A stretch of 11,886 bases of DNA from NCBI GenBank assembly GCA_007118765.1, contig SKQZ01000375.1:1-11886 (forward strand). Reading direction: 5' to 3'. The DNA comes from Candidatus Hydrogenedentota bacterium (GTDB lineage Bacteria; Hydrogenedentota; Hydrogenedentia; Hydrogenedentales; CAITNO01). Position numbers and translations under genes: made by a program. A model generated the notes under the pieces. The model was not told the DNA's origin. It saw nothing but the letters and a program-made list of their open reading frames with translations, and searched no databases. Each line of letters begins with the position of its first letter. Positions within the stretch are counted from its first letter, which is position 1. Of this stretch, positions 1-7,009 are shown in pieces.

Positions 1-972
1 CCGTTTTGGCTTCTGATGGGGTTGTTGGTGGTGTTGACAGGCTTTTTTATTCGCATCTGGCGCTGGGGCTACATCGTCAATCCCGTTGTGCCGACGCCCT
101 TTTGGCGTCTGTTCAGCGCCACGCAGATTGGGTTCCTGGCGAACTTCGTCCTGCCTGCGCGTGCCGGGGAGGTTGTTCGTGCGATGACGCTCAGCAGAAC
201 CCAACACATTCCGTTCGGCAAAACCATGGCGTTTGTGGCGGTGGACCGTGTGACCGACCTGTTCGGTTTGCTGGTGGTGTTTTTGGTAACGCTGGTGGTG
301 TTCCGGCCGGCGCAAGATGTATTCCTGCCGGCGGATTTGCGCAACCTGTACGCAGGCCCCATCTCCGCGAGCATGATACGCGCCGCAGTGTTCAGCGTGT
401 CCCTCGCCTTGGTGGCGGTGGTGGCAACCATGTTGTTGTTGCTGGCGCAGAGGGAGTTTATCCTACGGGTTTCCGATGTCGTGCTGGGGCGCATATCGCA
501 GCGGCTTGCCGCGTTTGCCCGGAACCTCTTCGAACACTTCACCGAAGGGATGCACGTGTTGACGTCGTATCTGGACCTTACAAAAGCGACTGCCGTATCA
601 TTGCTGTTATGGGGCAGTTTCGCGTTGCTCCAATTTTGTTTCTTCCGTGCCTTTAACCTGCATGTGCCGTGGTACACCCCGTTTGTAATTCTGTCGCTGC
701 TGTCTGTCTTCATTAGCATTCCGGGGCCGCCGGGCTTCATCGGGCCCTTTCATGCGGGCATTGTTGGCGGGCTTATTCTGGCGGAACCCAACATTAACAT
801 GGATGCCGCACGGGCCATGGCCATTGCGGGCCACCTGTTCAATCTTATCCCCATTGTGATTATCGGCATCCTCTGCCTGTCGTTTGAACGGGTGGACTTT
901 CACGAGTTGAGCCGCCAGAGCGAAGAAGTGCAGGAAGCAACCGACAACGGCGACGCACCTGACTCCCAATAG
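1..972 (+). CDS. YbhN / LPG-synthase-TM family integral membrane protein (5' truncated)
   Basis: Polytopic membrane protein of the UPF0104/YbhN family (lysylphosphatidylglycerol synthase TM region, PF03706 type). Members are proposed lipid flippases or lipid-handling proteins; the substrate here is unknown. The frame is open from base 1 with no stop, and the segment before the first ATG (16) already reads as membrane sequence, so the true start lies upstream and roughly 40-60 residues are missing. Family landmarks are visible: RIWRWGYI near the start, NFVLPARAGEVVRA (about nt 142-183), VDRVTDLFGLLVV (241 onward) and the late motif IPGPPGFIGPFHAG (718-759). At least six hydrophobic spans follow, ending in a short polar tail (SRQSEEVQEATDNGDAP). 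The gene converges on the minus-strand operon, leaving 57 bp. Family confidence is high; function is not. Confidence 0.88.
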   Translation, partial: PFWLLMGLLVVLTGFFIRIWRWGYIVNPVVPTPFWRLFSATQIGFLANFVLPARAGEVVRAMTLSRTQHIPFGKTMAFVAVDRVTDLFGLLVVFLVTLVVFRPAQDVFLPADLRNLYAGPISASMIRAAVFSVSLALVAVVATMLLLLAQREFILRVSDVVLGRISQRLAAFARNLFEHFTEGMHVLTSYLDLTKATAVSLLLWGSFALLQFCFFRAFNLHVPWYTPFVILSLLSVFISIPGPPGFIGPFHAGIVGGLILAEPNINMDAARAMAIAGHLFNLIPIVIIGILCLSFERVDFHELSRQSEEVQEATDNGDAPDSQ

Positions 973-1029
973 TTGGTAAACCGAGGGGAGGCGTTCGTGT
1001 GTGCGTGCCGCGGTGGCGTCCGTCACCAG

Positions 1030-2082
1030 TCACGGGGTTATCTTACTTGCCTCATCCAGCACGATCAGATAGTTGGCCACCGGCATATAGTCTGTAAGTG
1101 AGTTGCCGGTGCCCAGCGCCCAAAAACCGTCGGCAAAACAGATCTCGGCAGTTTCCCGCACGTAGCGGCGCAAGGACGCTTCATCTGCGCGGCAGATAAA
1201 GTCCACGTCGAGGCCGCCCAATGGTGTGACGCGATGGCCGTACTGTTCTTTGAATGCCGTGACCGGCATAATAACGTCCTCGAAGGAGTGTTTGGCGTCA
1301 ATGCCGCAGTCCTCAATAAGGTCCTCGTAGACTTCGGCAAGGTTGCCGCAGGAATGCAGGATGAACGGTTTGCCGGCTTGATGTGCAATGGTCGTCATTT
1401 TCTTGTAGATGGGAAATACGTATTGGCGAAGATGGTCGGGCGAGAGAAATGTAGAGGTCTTGAACCCCAAATCATCGCCCTGGCGGCATGCACCCACGGC
1501 CTCCATCGCCGCAATCTGGCGGAGCGCTGTGGTGTGTATGGCGTCAATCTTGTCAAAAACGGCGCGCACCAATTCCGGCTGCAAATAAAGTGCTGTGGAA
1601 AGGCCTTCCACGCCCAGCAGACGGGAGGCCCATTCATACGGCCCGGCGCAAACGCCCGCCACCAGTTTTGCGCCATCCGGCAGACACGCCGCCGCCCGCT
1701 CATAATGACCAAGATCAACGGCGGTGTCCGGATCAGGCCAGGGGTAGCGCTCGAAGTCCTCCATGGTGCGAATGGAGACAAAGGCTTCGCTGCCTTGCGA
1801 CACTTGCGAGGTGCGTTCTTCATGAATCTCCACGGGCAGTTCCGGCGGAATCTCAATAGGCACACCGTCAAAGCCCATGTCCAGCCAGAAGTCAGTATAA
1901 ACGCGCCATGCGTCCTGCTGTTGCCAATCAAGGCGCGTCCAGTCAATTCCGGTGCGTTCGCTTGTAAAACCGCCGCTGGCAATATGTTCATAAAAGGGCA
2001 GATGCGTGGGCGGTTTGTCGCGGCGCAGCACATGCAGAAACTGTTCAAAATCCGGCGTTCGAGTTTGCGCAGATGTTGTCAA
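1030..2082 (-). CDS. UroD-family protein (uroporphyrinogen decarboxylase-like / corrinoid methyltransferase-like)
   Basis: 350-residue protein of the uroporphyrinogen decarboxylase superfamily, the TIM-barrel fold shared by HemE and MtaA/MtbA-type cobamide methyltransferases. The HemE N-terminal signature (MRQAGRY) is absent, so this is unlikely to be true HemE. Visible landmarks are DDLGFKTSTFLSPDHL (203-218), the HSCGN motif (243-247, giving an HxC pair like the zinc site of MtaA-type enzymes), LGGLDVDF (288-295) and GTGNSLTDYMPVANY (324-338). Where MtaA-type proteins have a PGCG cysteine, this one has GTGN, so the usual third zinc ligand is missing. The start is TTG at 2082, chosen because AAGGAAGG lies 6 nt upstream and the protein then has family length. 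That Shine-Dalgarno overlaps the stop of the upstream membrane-protein gene (gap 12 nt), so the two are probably co-translated. A role in one-carbon or methyl transfer is inference. Confidence 0.88.
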   Translation of the reverse strand: MTTSAQTRTPDFEQFLHVLRRDKPPTHLPFYEHIASGGFTSERTGIDWTRLDWQQQDAWRVYTDFWLDMGFDGVPIEIPPELPVEIHEERTSQVSQGSEAFVSIRTMEDFERYPWPDPDTAVDLGHYERAAACLPDGAKLVAGVCAGPYEWASRLLGVEGLSTALYLQPELVRAVFDKIDAIHTTALRQIAAMEAVGACRQGDDLGFKTSTFLSPDHLRQYVFPIYKKMTTIAHQAGKPFILHSCGNLAEVYEDLIEDCGIDAKHSFEDVIMPVTAFKEQYGHRVTPLGGLDVDFICRADEASLRRYVRETAEICFADGFWALGTGNSLTDYMPVANYLIVLDEASKITP

Positions 2083-2088
2083 TGGATT

Positions 2089-2096
2089 CCTTCCTT
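2089..2096 (-). promoter_or_regulatory. Shine-Dalgarno deciding a TTG start
   Basis: On the minus strand AAGGAAGG ends 6 nt before the TTG at 2082 and overlaps the TAA stop (2095-2097) of the preceding gene. It supports the TTG start and translational coupling of the two genes. Confidence 0.7.
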
Positions 2097-2961
2097 ACGG
2101 TTGGTCTTCTGCAGGAGGAGGGTGCGATTGGGCGCCGTTGGCAGCTGAGTTCTTGTCGGCTTGTGGCTTGGCGTTGGTTTCCCCGGGCGTATTTTCTTCG
2201 GCGGGCGCTTTGGGCGCGGTGGCCGGCGGGGCGGTTCCGGCAACATCAGGCTGTCCTGTTTCCCCGTCTTCCGTTGTTGACTGTTTTTGCGTGCGGCGAA
2301 TGCGGGCAAACAATACGCCTGCAGCGGCCATTATGAAAACAACAAGAAGGAATATCAGGGCGACAGTCTCGTTCCATTCCTTAATCCGGTCATAGAGCGT
2401 GACCCAGGCCATAATGGCAACGATGTTGCCCACGGTTACCGAGGTCAGCGACAACCATGTGGGCAGTCCGATCAAATAGCCGACAATGGAACCCACCAGA
2501 CAGCCGGTGCTCCAGAAGGGGAAAATCACAAATGTCATCAGGCCAAGTGCGCCATAAGGCGCCATGCGTTTCTTATGGCTCAGCGCTACTTTATGCACGT
2601 TGGTGAGATAGGGGCCGACCACGGGCACAAGTGTCAAATGCTGGTAGCCGCGCACAAAGATGGGGTACACGTAGAACATCAGAATAAGATCCACCATCAC
2701 GGTTTGGAAAAGCATAAACCCCGGTGAAAACCCGCGGCGCAATCCAAGACCCACGCCACCGGCACGTCCGGCCAGCAGTTGTGATGCCGCGACAATAAAT
2801 GCATTGTCATAGGGCTTGCCGTAAAAATGGAATAACAATATCCATGTGCTCAACAGTGTGACCAACAGCAGGTGCCCCAAATTAAAGATAAAACGCAGCG
2901 ATTGCGGCGATGGTTCGCCGGGTGCCTGCACAATGGCTGGTTGTTTTATCTTTACTTTCAT
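2095..2961 (-). CDS. PF06695-like ('small multi-drug export') membrane protein with disordered tail
   Basis: 288-residue membrane protein. Hydrophobic spans are visible at about 24-46, 82-104, 136-166, 170-190 and 198-221. The stretch FPFWSTGCLVGSIVGYLIGL (147-166), followed by VGNIVAIMAW, resembles the P-x-x-GTG-x-x-G...LG-x-x-x-A signature of the COG2426/PF06695 family, whose 'small multi-drug export' name rests on thin functional evidence. Residues 222-288 form a hydrophilic Pro/Ala/Glu/Gln-rich tail, probably disordered and not part of the family core. The ATG at 2961 has a weak AGGA about 11 nt upstream. It is first in a two-gene operon with the UroD-family gene and divergent from uvrC, with an inverted repeat in between. 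Transport function and substrate are unknown; family assignment is moderate. Confidence 0.75.
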   Translation of the reverse strand: MKVKIKQPAIVQAPGEPSPQSLRFIFNLGHLLLVTLLSTWILLFHFYGKPYDNAFIVAASQLLAGRAGGVGLGLRRGFSPGFMLFQTVMVDLILMFYVYPIFVRGYQHLTLVPVVGPYLTNVHKVALSHKKRMAPYGALGLMTFVIFPFWSTGCLVGSIVGYLIGLPTWLSLTSVTVGNIVAIMAWVTLYDRIKEWNETVALIFLLVVFIMAAAGVLFARIRRTQKQSTTEDGETGQPDVAGTAPPATAPKAPAEENTPGETNAKPQADKNSAANGAQSHPPPAEDQP

Positions 2962-2992
2962 CTGGGGTTATCCTGTTGTCTTGCGGTACAAT

Positions 2993-3013
2993 GATCCCAT
3001 GTATCATGGTATC
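2993..3013. promoter_or_regulatory. 21-bp interrupted palindrome, candidate operator
   Basis: The half-sites GAT-n-CCATG (2993-3001) and CATGG-n-ATC (3005-3013) flank the 3-nt centre TAT; all eight base pairs of the two half-sites match. It lies in the divergent region between the minus-strand membrane-protein gene and uvrC, close to a TACAAT hexamer (2987-2992) that could be a -10 for uvrC. A direct repeat TCACAA (3012-3017, 3027-3032) follows. A dimeric regulator acting on one or both promoters is the simple reading, but no cognate regulator can be named. Confidence 0.5.
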
Positions 3014-3047
3014 ACAATAACACGTGTCACAACAGCGCATTTCCTTC

Positions 3048-3068
3048 AGAGGCGCAGCGCCTCTTTTT
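3048..3068 (+). terminator. Intrinsic terminator / attenuator in the uvrC leader
   Basis: Perfect 7-bp stem AGAGGCG (3048-3054) with CGCCTCT (3058-3064), triloop CAG, followed directly by a five-T run (3064-3068). It is oriented on the + strand, 40 nt before the chosen uvrC start. No + strand gene ends upstream, because the neighbour is divergent, so it would act on a short leader transcript: either as an attenuator of uvrC or as the 3' end of a small RNA. The mirrored strand has A's rather than T's after the stem, so it is one-directional. Confidence 0.65.
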
Positions 3069-3107
3069 GTATGTGCTGCGTGTGCATACACACCCGGCGC
3101 TCCGCCA

Positions 3108-4979
3108 ATGACGAGTGATAACAACAAGAACATGGGCGGCGCATCCACCCGCCACCGGCATCGTCCCACTGCGCTGGACATAGGCGATGCGCCCACGCAA
3201 CCGGGCTGTTATATCATGCGGGATGCCGCGGGTCAGGTGTTATACATCGGCAAGGCCCGTAATCTCCGGGCGCGTCTGCGCAATTATATCAATGAAACCG
3301 ACAGCAGATACAGTGTCAAGTTTTTGATGCGTCGCGTTGCGCAGGTGGAGTTCTTGGTGGTGACGAGCGAAAAAGAGGCCCTGCTGCTTGAAAACAGTCT
3401 TATCAAAACGCACAAGCCCCGGTACAATGTGCGCTTGCGCGACGACAAAAACTATATCAGCATTCGCCTCCATCCGGGCGAACCCTTTCCACGGCTTAAC
3501 ATTGTTCGTCGCCATAAGAACGATGGCGCTCGGTATTTCGGGCCGTATCACGATACCCGTGCGGCCCGAAAAACCATGCGACAATTGCAGCGCCTGATTC
3601 CTTTGCGCGTATGCTCCGACCATGTCATGCACAACCGTATGCGCCCCTGTATTTACCATCAAATGAAACAGTGTCTGGCGCCGTGCGTGGGCTTGGTGTC
3701 GGCACAGGCCTATGCCGGACTGGTGGAACAGGCGCTGTTGGTGCTCGAAGGGCGCAACGCCGAGTTCGAGCGGGATTTGCGGCAACGCATCAAAGCATTG
3801 GCGCGTGAACTGCGTTTTGAGGAGGCCGCTGTCCTGCGGGATCGCCTGCGTGATTTGCTGGCTACTGTGGAGCCGCAACGTGCCGTCGTGGGGCGTGGCG
3901 CAGGCGATAAAGATGTGTTCGGATTCCATCGCGAAGGCCGGTTTATGGCCATCCAAGTGTTGTATTACCGCAACAATGCCATGATCGGCGGCAAATCCTT
4001 CTTTTTTAATCATGCCGAAGCGCCGCTTCCGGAACTGTTCAGCTCGTTCCTGTTGCAGTATTACTCGACTGCACCAGTTATACCGAGGGAGGTTGTGGTT
4101 CCTGTTGCGGTGGATGAGCAAGCAACGCTGGATGAACTGTTGAGCGAGAAACGTGACGGCGCCGTGACGATTCGACATCCCCAACGCGGCACCCTGCGCA
4201 CACTGGTGTCACTGGCAAACAAAAACGCGCAACGCGCATTTGTGGAGCAGCAGGGCAAAGAGAAAGCGCTGGAAGATGCATTGGCCTCGGTACGCGATAT
4301 TTTGCGGCTGGACAACAGTCCGAACCGGATAGAATGCTTTGACGTGTCCACCATACAAGGCGACAAAACAGTGGCCTCCATGGTCGTATTTGAACAAGGC
4401 AGGCCGACGAAAAAGCGTTATCGCCGGTATGAAATCAAGCGGAAAGAGGGACAGGACGATTATGAGGCCATGCGCGAAGTGCTTCGGCGACGGTATACAC
4501 GGGCCATAGCGGAAAACGATTTGCCCGATTTAACGCTTATTGACGGGGGCAAAGGGCATTTGGGCGTGGCCGTGACGGTCTTGGAATCTCTGGGGTTGGG
4601 CGCGTTGCCTTGTGCGGGGATTGCGAAAGCACGCGCCGGAGGCGGCAAATCCGATGGAGAGCGCTTCTTCATTCCCGGCAGAATGAACCCGATTGTTCCC
4701 GCGCAAAACCTGTCCGGCGTGCTGCTGCTTGCCCGCATTCGTGACGAGGCGCATCGCTTTGCCATTTCGTACCATCGCATGAAACGCAAGAAGGCAACAT
4801 TGTCCAGTGCCCTGCTTGATATTCCCGGCGTGGGGCCTGCACGGGCCCGCGCGTTGCTCGCGGCTTTTGGGTCCGTTTCGCGCCTGCGTCATGCAACGGC
4901 GGAACAACTTGCCGCCGTCCCCGGCATTAGTGGTAAACTTGCTACAGAGATTATGTCCGCGTTGCGTGCGAAGAAATAG
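3108..4979 (+). CDS. uvrC: Excinuclease ABC subunit C
   Basis: UvrC makes the dual incisions beside UvrB-bound lesions in nucleotide-excision repair, in the cytoplasm. With the ATG at 3108 it has 623 residues (E. coli 610). Domains in order: GIY-YIG nuclease (about 31-115, with GCYIM, VLYIGKARNLRARL and E95/N96); four cysteines C169, C181, C189, C193 with 12-8-4 spacing, as in E. coli UvrC where they bind [4Fe-4S]; UVR motif (about 233-255); RNase H-like nuclease with D412 (FDVS), D450/D451 (GQDDY), D479 (LIDGGKG) and H549 (RDEAHRF); tandem helix-hairpin-helix (566-620, IPGVGPARA and VPGISGK). The frame is open back to a GTG at 3024, but that start would place the terminator hairpin inside coding sequence and add nonhomologous residues. 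ATG 3132 is an alternative; neither ATG has a clear Shine-Dalgarno. All catalytic residues look intact. Confidence 0.97.
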   Translation: MTSDNNKNMGGASTRHRHRPTALDIGDAPTQPGCYIMRDAAGQVLYIGKARNLRARLRNYINETDSRYSVKFLMRRVAQVEFLVVTSEKEALLLENSLIKTHKPRYNVRLRDDKNYISIRLHPGEPFPRLNIVRRHKNDGARYFGPYHDTRAARKTMRQLQRLIPLRVCSDHVMHNRMRPCIYHQMKQCLAPCVGLVSAQAYAGLVEQALLVLEGRNAEFERDLRQRIKALARELRFEEAAVLRDRLRDLLATVEPQRAVVGRGAGDKDVFGFHREGRFMAIQVLYYRNNAMIGGKSFFFNHAEAPLPELFSSFLLQYYSTAPVIPREVVVPVAVDEQATLDELLSEKRDGAVTIRHPQRGTLRTLVSLANKNAQRAFVEQQGKEKALEDALASVRDILRLDNSPNRIECFDVSTIQGDKTVASMVVFEQGRPTKKRYRRYEIKRKEGQDDYEAMREVLRRRYTRAIAENDLPDLTLIDGGKGHLGVAVTVLESLGLGALPCAGIAKARAGGGKSDGERFFIPGRMNPIVPAQNLSGVLLLARIRDEAHRFAISYHRMKRKKATLSSALLDIPGVGPARARALLAAFGSVSRLRHATAEQLAAVPGISGKLATEIMSALRAKK

Positions 4980-5025
4980 CCGGCAGTTGGCGGCAGGTGC
5001 TCGTCGGCGATAGGAGGATAGTGTA

Positions 5026-6792
5026 ATGATTGGAATTCTGGTGGCCGTGATTGTGGTGGTGGGGATTGCGTTGTTAATCGCGCTGTACACACTGCTGCTG
5101 ACGTCCATTTATCCCGAATCAATCCGAACCAACGAAATTTACTACGTCCGCACCAATGATCTCTGGCTGTTGCGCGTGTGTCGCTACCGCAAAAGTCGCG
5201 CCACGGGCGAGCCGGTGCTGCTGGTGCACGGCATGGGCGCAAATCAGAATAACTTCACATGCCCTGAAAACGGCAGTTTGGTGGATTATCTGCGCGAAAA
5301 GGGATATGATTGCTGGACCGTGGATCTTCGTGGCAGCCGTTCATCGGAGCCGCCTTTTGAGCGTACCCGTGACGAGGTATGCATGGAAGATTTCTTCCGC
5401 GATGACCTGCCTTCCGTGCTTACCCACATCCTCAAAAACACCAACTACGCCAAAGTGCATTGGGTTGGGCATTCCATGGGCGGTATGTTGTTGTACGCCT
5501 ACGCATTGCACTGTGGCGGCGAAGAAATAGCCTCGGGGACAACGTTGGGGTCGCCCCTTGATTTTTCAGATGCCGCAGGCAAGGCGCCTACATGGGTGAT
5601 TGCGGTTGGCGAAAAATGTCCTGCCCTTGCGGGTACGGTTATCCGAAGTATTGTGCCCATTGTAAAATTCCTGCGCTTGGGGTCGCGGGTATTTCCAATC
5701 AACCACAAGAACCTGCCGGACTCCATGACGGCGGGCGATTTCGTTAATATGCTGGAAAATCCGCTGCCAATGTTGATGTGGCAGGTGCGCCACTGGATTA
5801 AAAGCAGGGAATACAAATTACTGAATGGCGGTCTTGATGTGCCGGCGCGTATTGTTGATTTTCCCGTGCCGCTGCTCGCCTTTTTTGCCCCCCAGGACCC
5901 GTTCATAGATATTGACCGGGCAAAGGGGTGGTTCGAGAGTATCAAAGTCGCGGATAAAAAGATGGTGGTATGCGCCGAGGAACAGGGGTTTGCGGTTGAT
6001 TACAATCATTGCGATCTGGCCTTCAGCAAAGCGGCGGACAAAGAGGTGTTTGAGCCCATTCTCCGTTGGTTGGAGGAGCACCCGGCGCCTATTCGCGCCG
6101 CAATCAAGAAAGAAACGGAACGATTCGGCGCCACCACCATTTCAGACGAAAAGCGCGCGAAAATTCTGGCCGGGACTGCTTATGCCCATGTCAAAGAGGA
6201 GGAGGAGGGGGAGGAAACCACTGATGCCGATGTGGTCGAAACACCGCCGCCGGATAGCGATGAGTCGGTCGTAACACCGGAGCAAACAACGGAAACGGGC
6301 GGACAGGAGCAGGAGGAAGAGGCGCCGGAAGAAGACGACGCGGTGGAGCAGGAGAAAGCGCCGGAAGAAGACGACGCGGTGGAGCAGGAAGACGGCGATC
6401 GCGCCGCAGATGCGGCTGAGGATGCCGCCGACAAAACGCCTGATGCGAAAACCGAAGAACCGGCCCCGCCGATAACCGCGCCGAAGAAGAAACAGGCCGC
6501 CCAAAAATCGTCGCCGAAAAAGGCGGCGACCAAAAAGAAGTCAACGTCTAAACAGCGGGCAAGCGCCAAAAAGAAGAAGACCACAAAGAAAACGTCTACG
6601 GCCAAGAAAAAGAGTGCTGGCCGAAAAACGGCCAAACCGTCGGAGAAGGCTTCCGGGGCCAACAAAGCAAAGGATGACGCCGGCAACGATACGCAGAAGC
6701 AGCAAGATGGCGAAGAAGAACAACGTAGCGCTGCATTCTCGGAATTGATGGCGTCTTTGTCAAAACCGCTCGATCCGGAGTCGCGCCAATAA
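5026..6792 (+). CDS. Membrane-anchored alpha/beta hydrolase with acidic and histone-H1-like Lys/Ala tail
   Basis: 588-residue protein. Residues 2-26 form one hydrophobic anchor. An alpha/beta-hydrolase domain follows (about 36-352): LVHGMG (66-71, oxyanion region), GYDCWTVDLRGS (93-104), nucleophile elbow GHSMG (148-152, S150), probable acid D291 in APQDPF and base H328 in DYNHCDL, so a complete triad. The elbow serine argues against a PHA synthase, which uses cysteine; a lipase or esterase is more likely, substrate unknown. The C-terminal 200 residues are low complexity: Glu/Asp/Ala-rich (391-480), then Lys/Ala/Ser/Thr-rich (481-550) like histone H1 or PhaF-type tails, then a short end (FSELMASLSKPLDP). 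AGGAGG sits 7 nt before the ATG. It lies 46 bp after uvrC, probably co-transcribed. Positive residues after the anchor favour a cytoplasmic catalytic domain, so the tail could touch nucleic acid; this is inference. Confidence 0.85.
   Translation: MIGILVAVIVVVGIALLIALYTLLLTSIYPESIRTNEIYYVRTNDLWLLRVCRYRKSRATGEPVLLVHGMGANQNNFTCPENGSLVDYLREKGYDCWTVDLRGSRSSEPPFERTRDEVCMEDFFRDDLPSVLTHILKNTNYAKVHWVGHSMGGMLLYAYALHCGGEEIASGTTLGSPLDFSDAAGKAPTWVIAVGEKCPALAGTVIRSIVPIVKFLRLGSRVFPINHKNLPDSMTAGDFVNMLENPLPMLMWQVRHWIKSREYKLLNGGLDVPARIVDFPVPLLAFFAPQDPFIDIDRAKGWFESIKVADKKMVVCAEEQGFAVDYNHCDLAFSKAADKEVFEPILRWLEEHPAPIRAAIKKETERFGATTISDEKRAKILAGTAYAHVKEEEEGEETTDADVVETPPPDSDESVVTPEQTTETGGQEQEEEAPEEDDAVEQEKAPEEDDAVEQEDGDRAADAAEDAADKTPDAKTEEPAPPITAPKKKQAAQKSSPKKAATKKKSTSKQRASAKKKKTTKKTSTAKKKSAGRKTAKPSEKASGANKAKDDAGNDTQKQQDGEEEQRSAAFSELMASLSKPLDPESRQ
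6322..6390 (+). repeat. 36-nt in-frame tandem duplication in the hydrolase tail
   Basis: Two copies of a 33-nt unit (6322-6354 and 6358-6390) differ at one base and start 36 nt apart. Both encode APEEDDAVEQE in the acidic part of the hydrolase tail. Near identity at the DNA level indicates recent duplication or replication slippage. Confidence 0.9.
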
Positions 6793-6871
6793 CGGGTCTG
6801 GCCTTGTTTTCCGGCCCGCTTCCTTTTCCTCGTTTACGGGGGAGGCTGCAAGCCCATGAGTTCCGCCCCCG
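6793..6871 (+). terminator. Two GC-rich hairpins after the hydrolase gene, possible terminator
   Basis: Directly after the stop, CGGGTC (6793-6798) can pair with GGCCCG (6813-6818, one G-U), followed by the pyrimidine-rich CTTCCTTTTCC. A second structure has CGGGGG (6837-6842) pairing with CCCCCG (6866-6871), enclosing a small GGCT/AGCC hairpin, and ends just before the downstream promoter. Neither has a clean T-run, so the terminator call is weak. The position, between a gene end and a new promoter, supports it. Confidence 0.4.
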
Positions 6872-6877
6872 GATATT

Positions 6878-6907
6878 TTGACATTACATTCTTACGTTTG
6901 CTATTAT
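6878..6907 (+). promoter_or_regulatory. Sigma70-type promoter for nadX-rplU-rpmA(-obgE)
   Basis: A consensus -35 TTGACA (6878-6883), an 18-nt spacer and -10 TATTAT (6902-6907), one mismatch from TATAAT, in a locally AT-rich stretch. Transcription would start near 6914, giving a leader of about 96 nt before nadX. This is the best promoter match in the window. Confidence 0.75.
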
Positions 6908-6913
6908 TCTGCT

Positions 6914-7009
6914 TCCGGCTGTGAGCGTTCCCACAGGATTACCCCGACATTGCGGCGTTGCCCATGGTGGTGAGCCGTGTATCTCACAGAAGGACTCTCT
7001 GGAGGTCTC
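6914..7009 (+). promoter_or_regulatory. Structured 5' leader of nadX, unassigned
   Basis: CTGTGAG (6919-6925) and CTCACAG (6983-6989) form a perfect 7-bp closing stem around 57 nt. Inside, CGGC (6953-6956) can pair with GCCG (6974-6977), alternatively CCG/CGG nearby. The ribosome-binding site GGAGG (7001-7005) lies just after the closing stem. This multibranch layout between promoter and start fits a cis-regulatory RNA, but it matches no riboswitch class I recognise, and a chance fold is possible. Confidence 0.35.

Noticed and set aside
1012..1027. Hairpin GGTGGC/GTCACC between the convergent first two genes as a terminator
   Set aside because: Only six pairs including one G-U, and no T-run on either strand.
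1234..2148. 304-codon plus-strand open frame across the UroD-family gene
   Set aside because: Antisense shadow of a well-supported gene; the translation has no recognisable domain and is full of Arg/Cys/His typical of shadow frames.
3024..3107. GTG-initiated N-terminal extension of uvrC (28 residues)
   Set aside because: No Shine-Dalgarno, residues unlike UvrC, and it would translate through the terminator hairpin at 3048-3068.
3071..3118. Short upstream ORF MCCVCIHTRRSANDE whose stop overlaps the uvrC start
   Set aside because: The overlap with uvrC is suggestive of coupling, but there is no ribosome-binding site and the length is within chance.
6180..6686. 168-codon minus-strand frame rich in Ser/Phe/Ala
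   Set aside because: It is the complement of the low-complexity Lys/Glu/Ala tail of the hydrolase, which trivially gives a long open frame.
6977..7009. GTG start extending nadX by 11 residues
   Set aside because: It lies inside the predicted leader structure; ATG 7010 has GGAGG and matches the family N-terminus.
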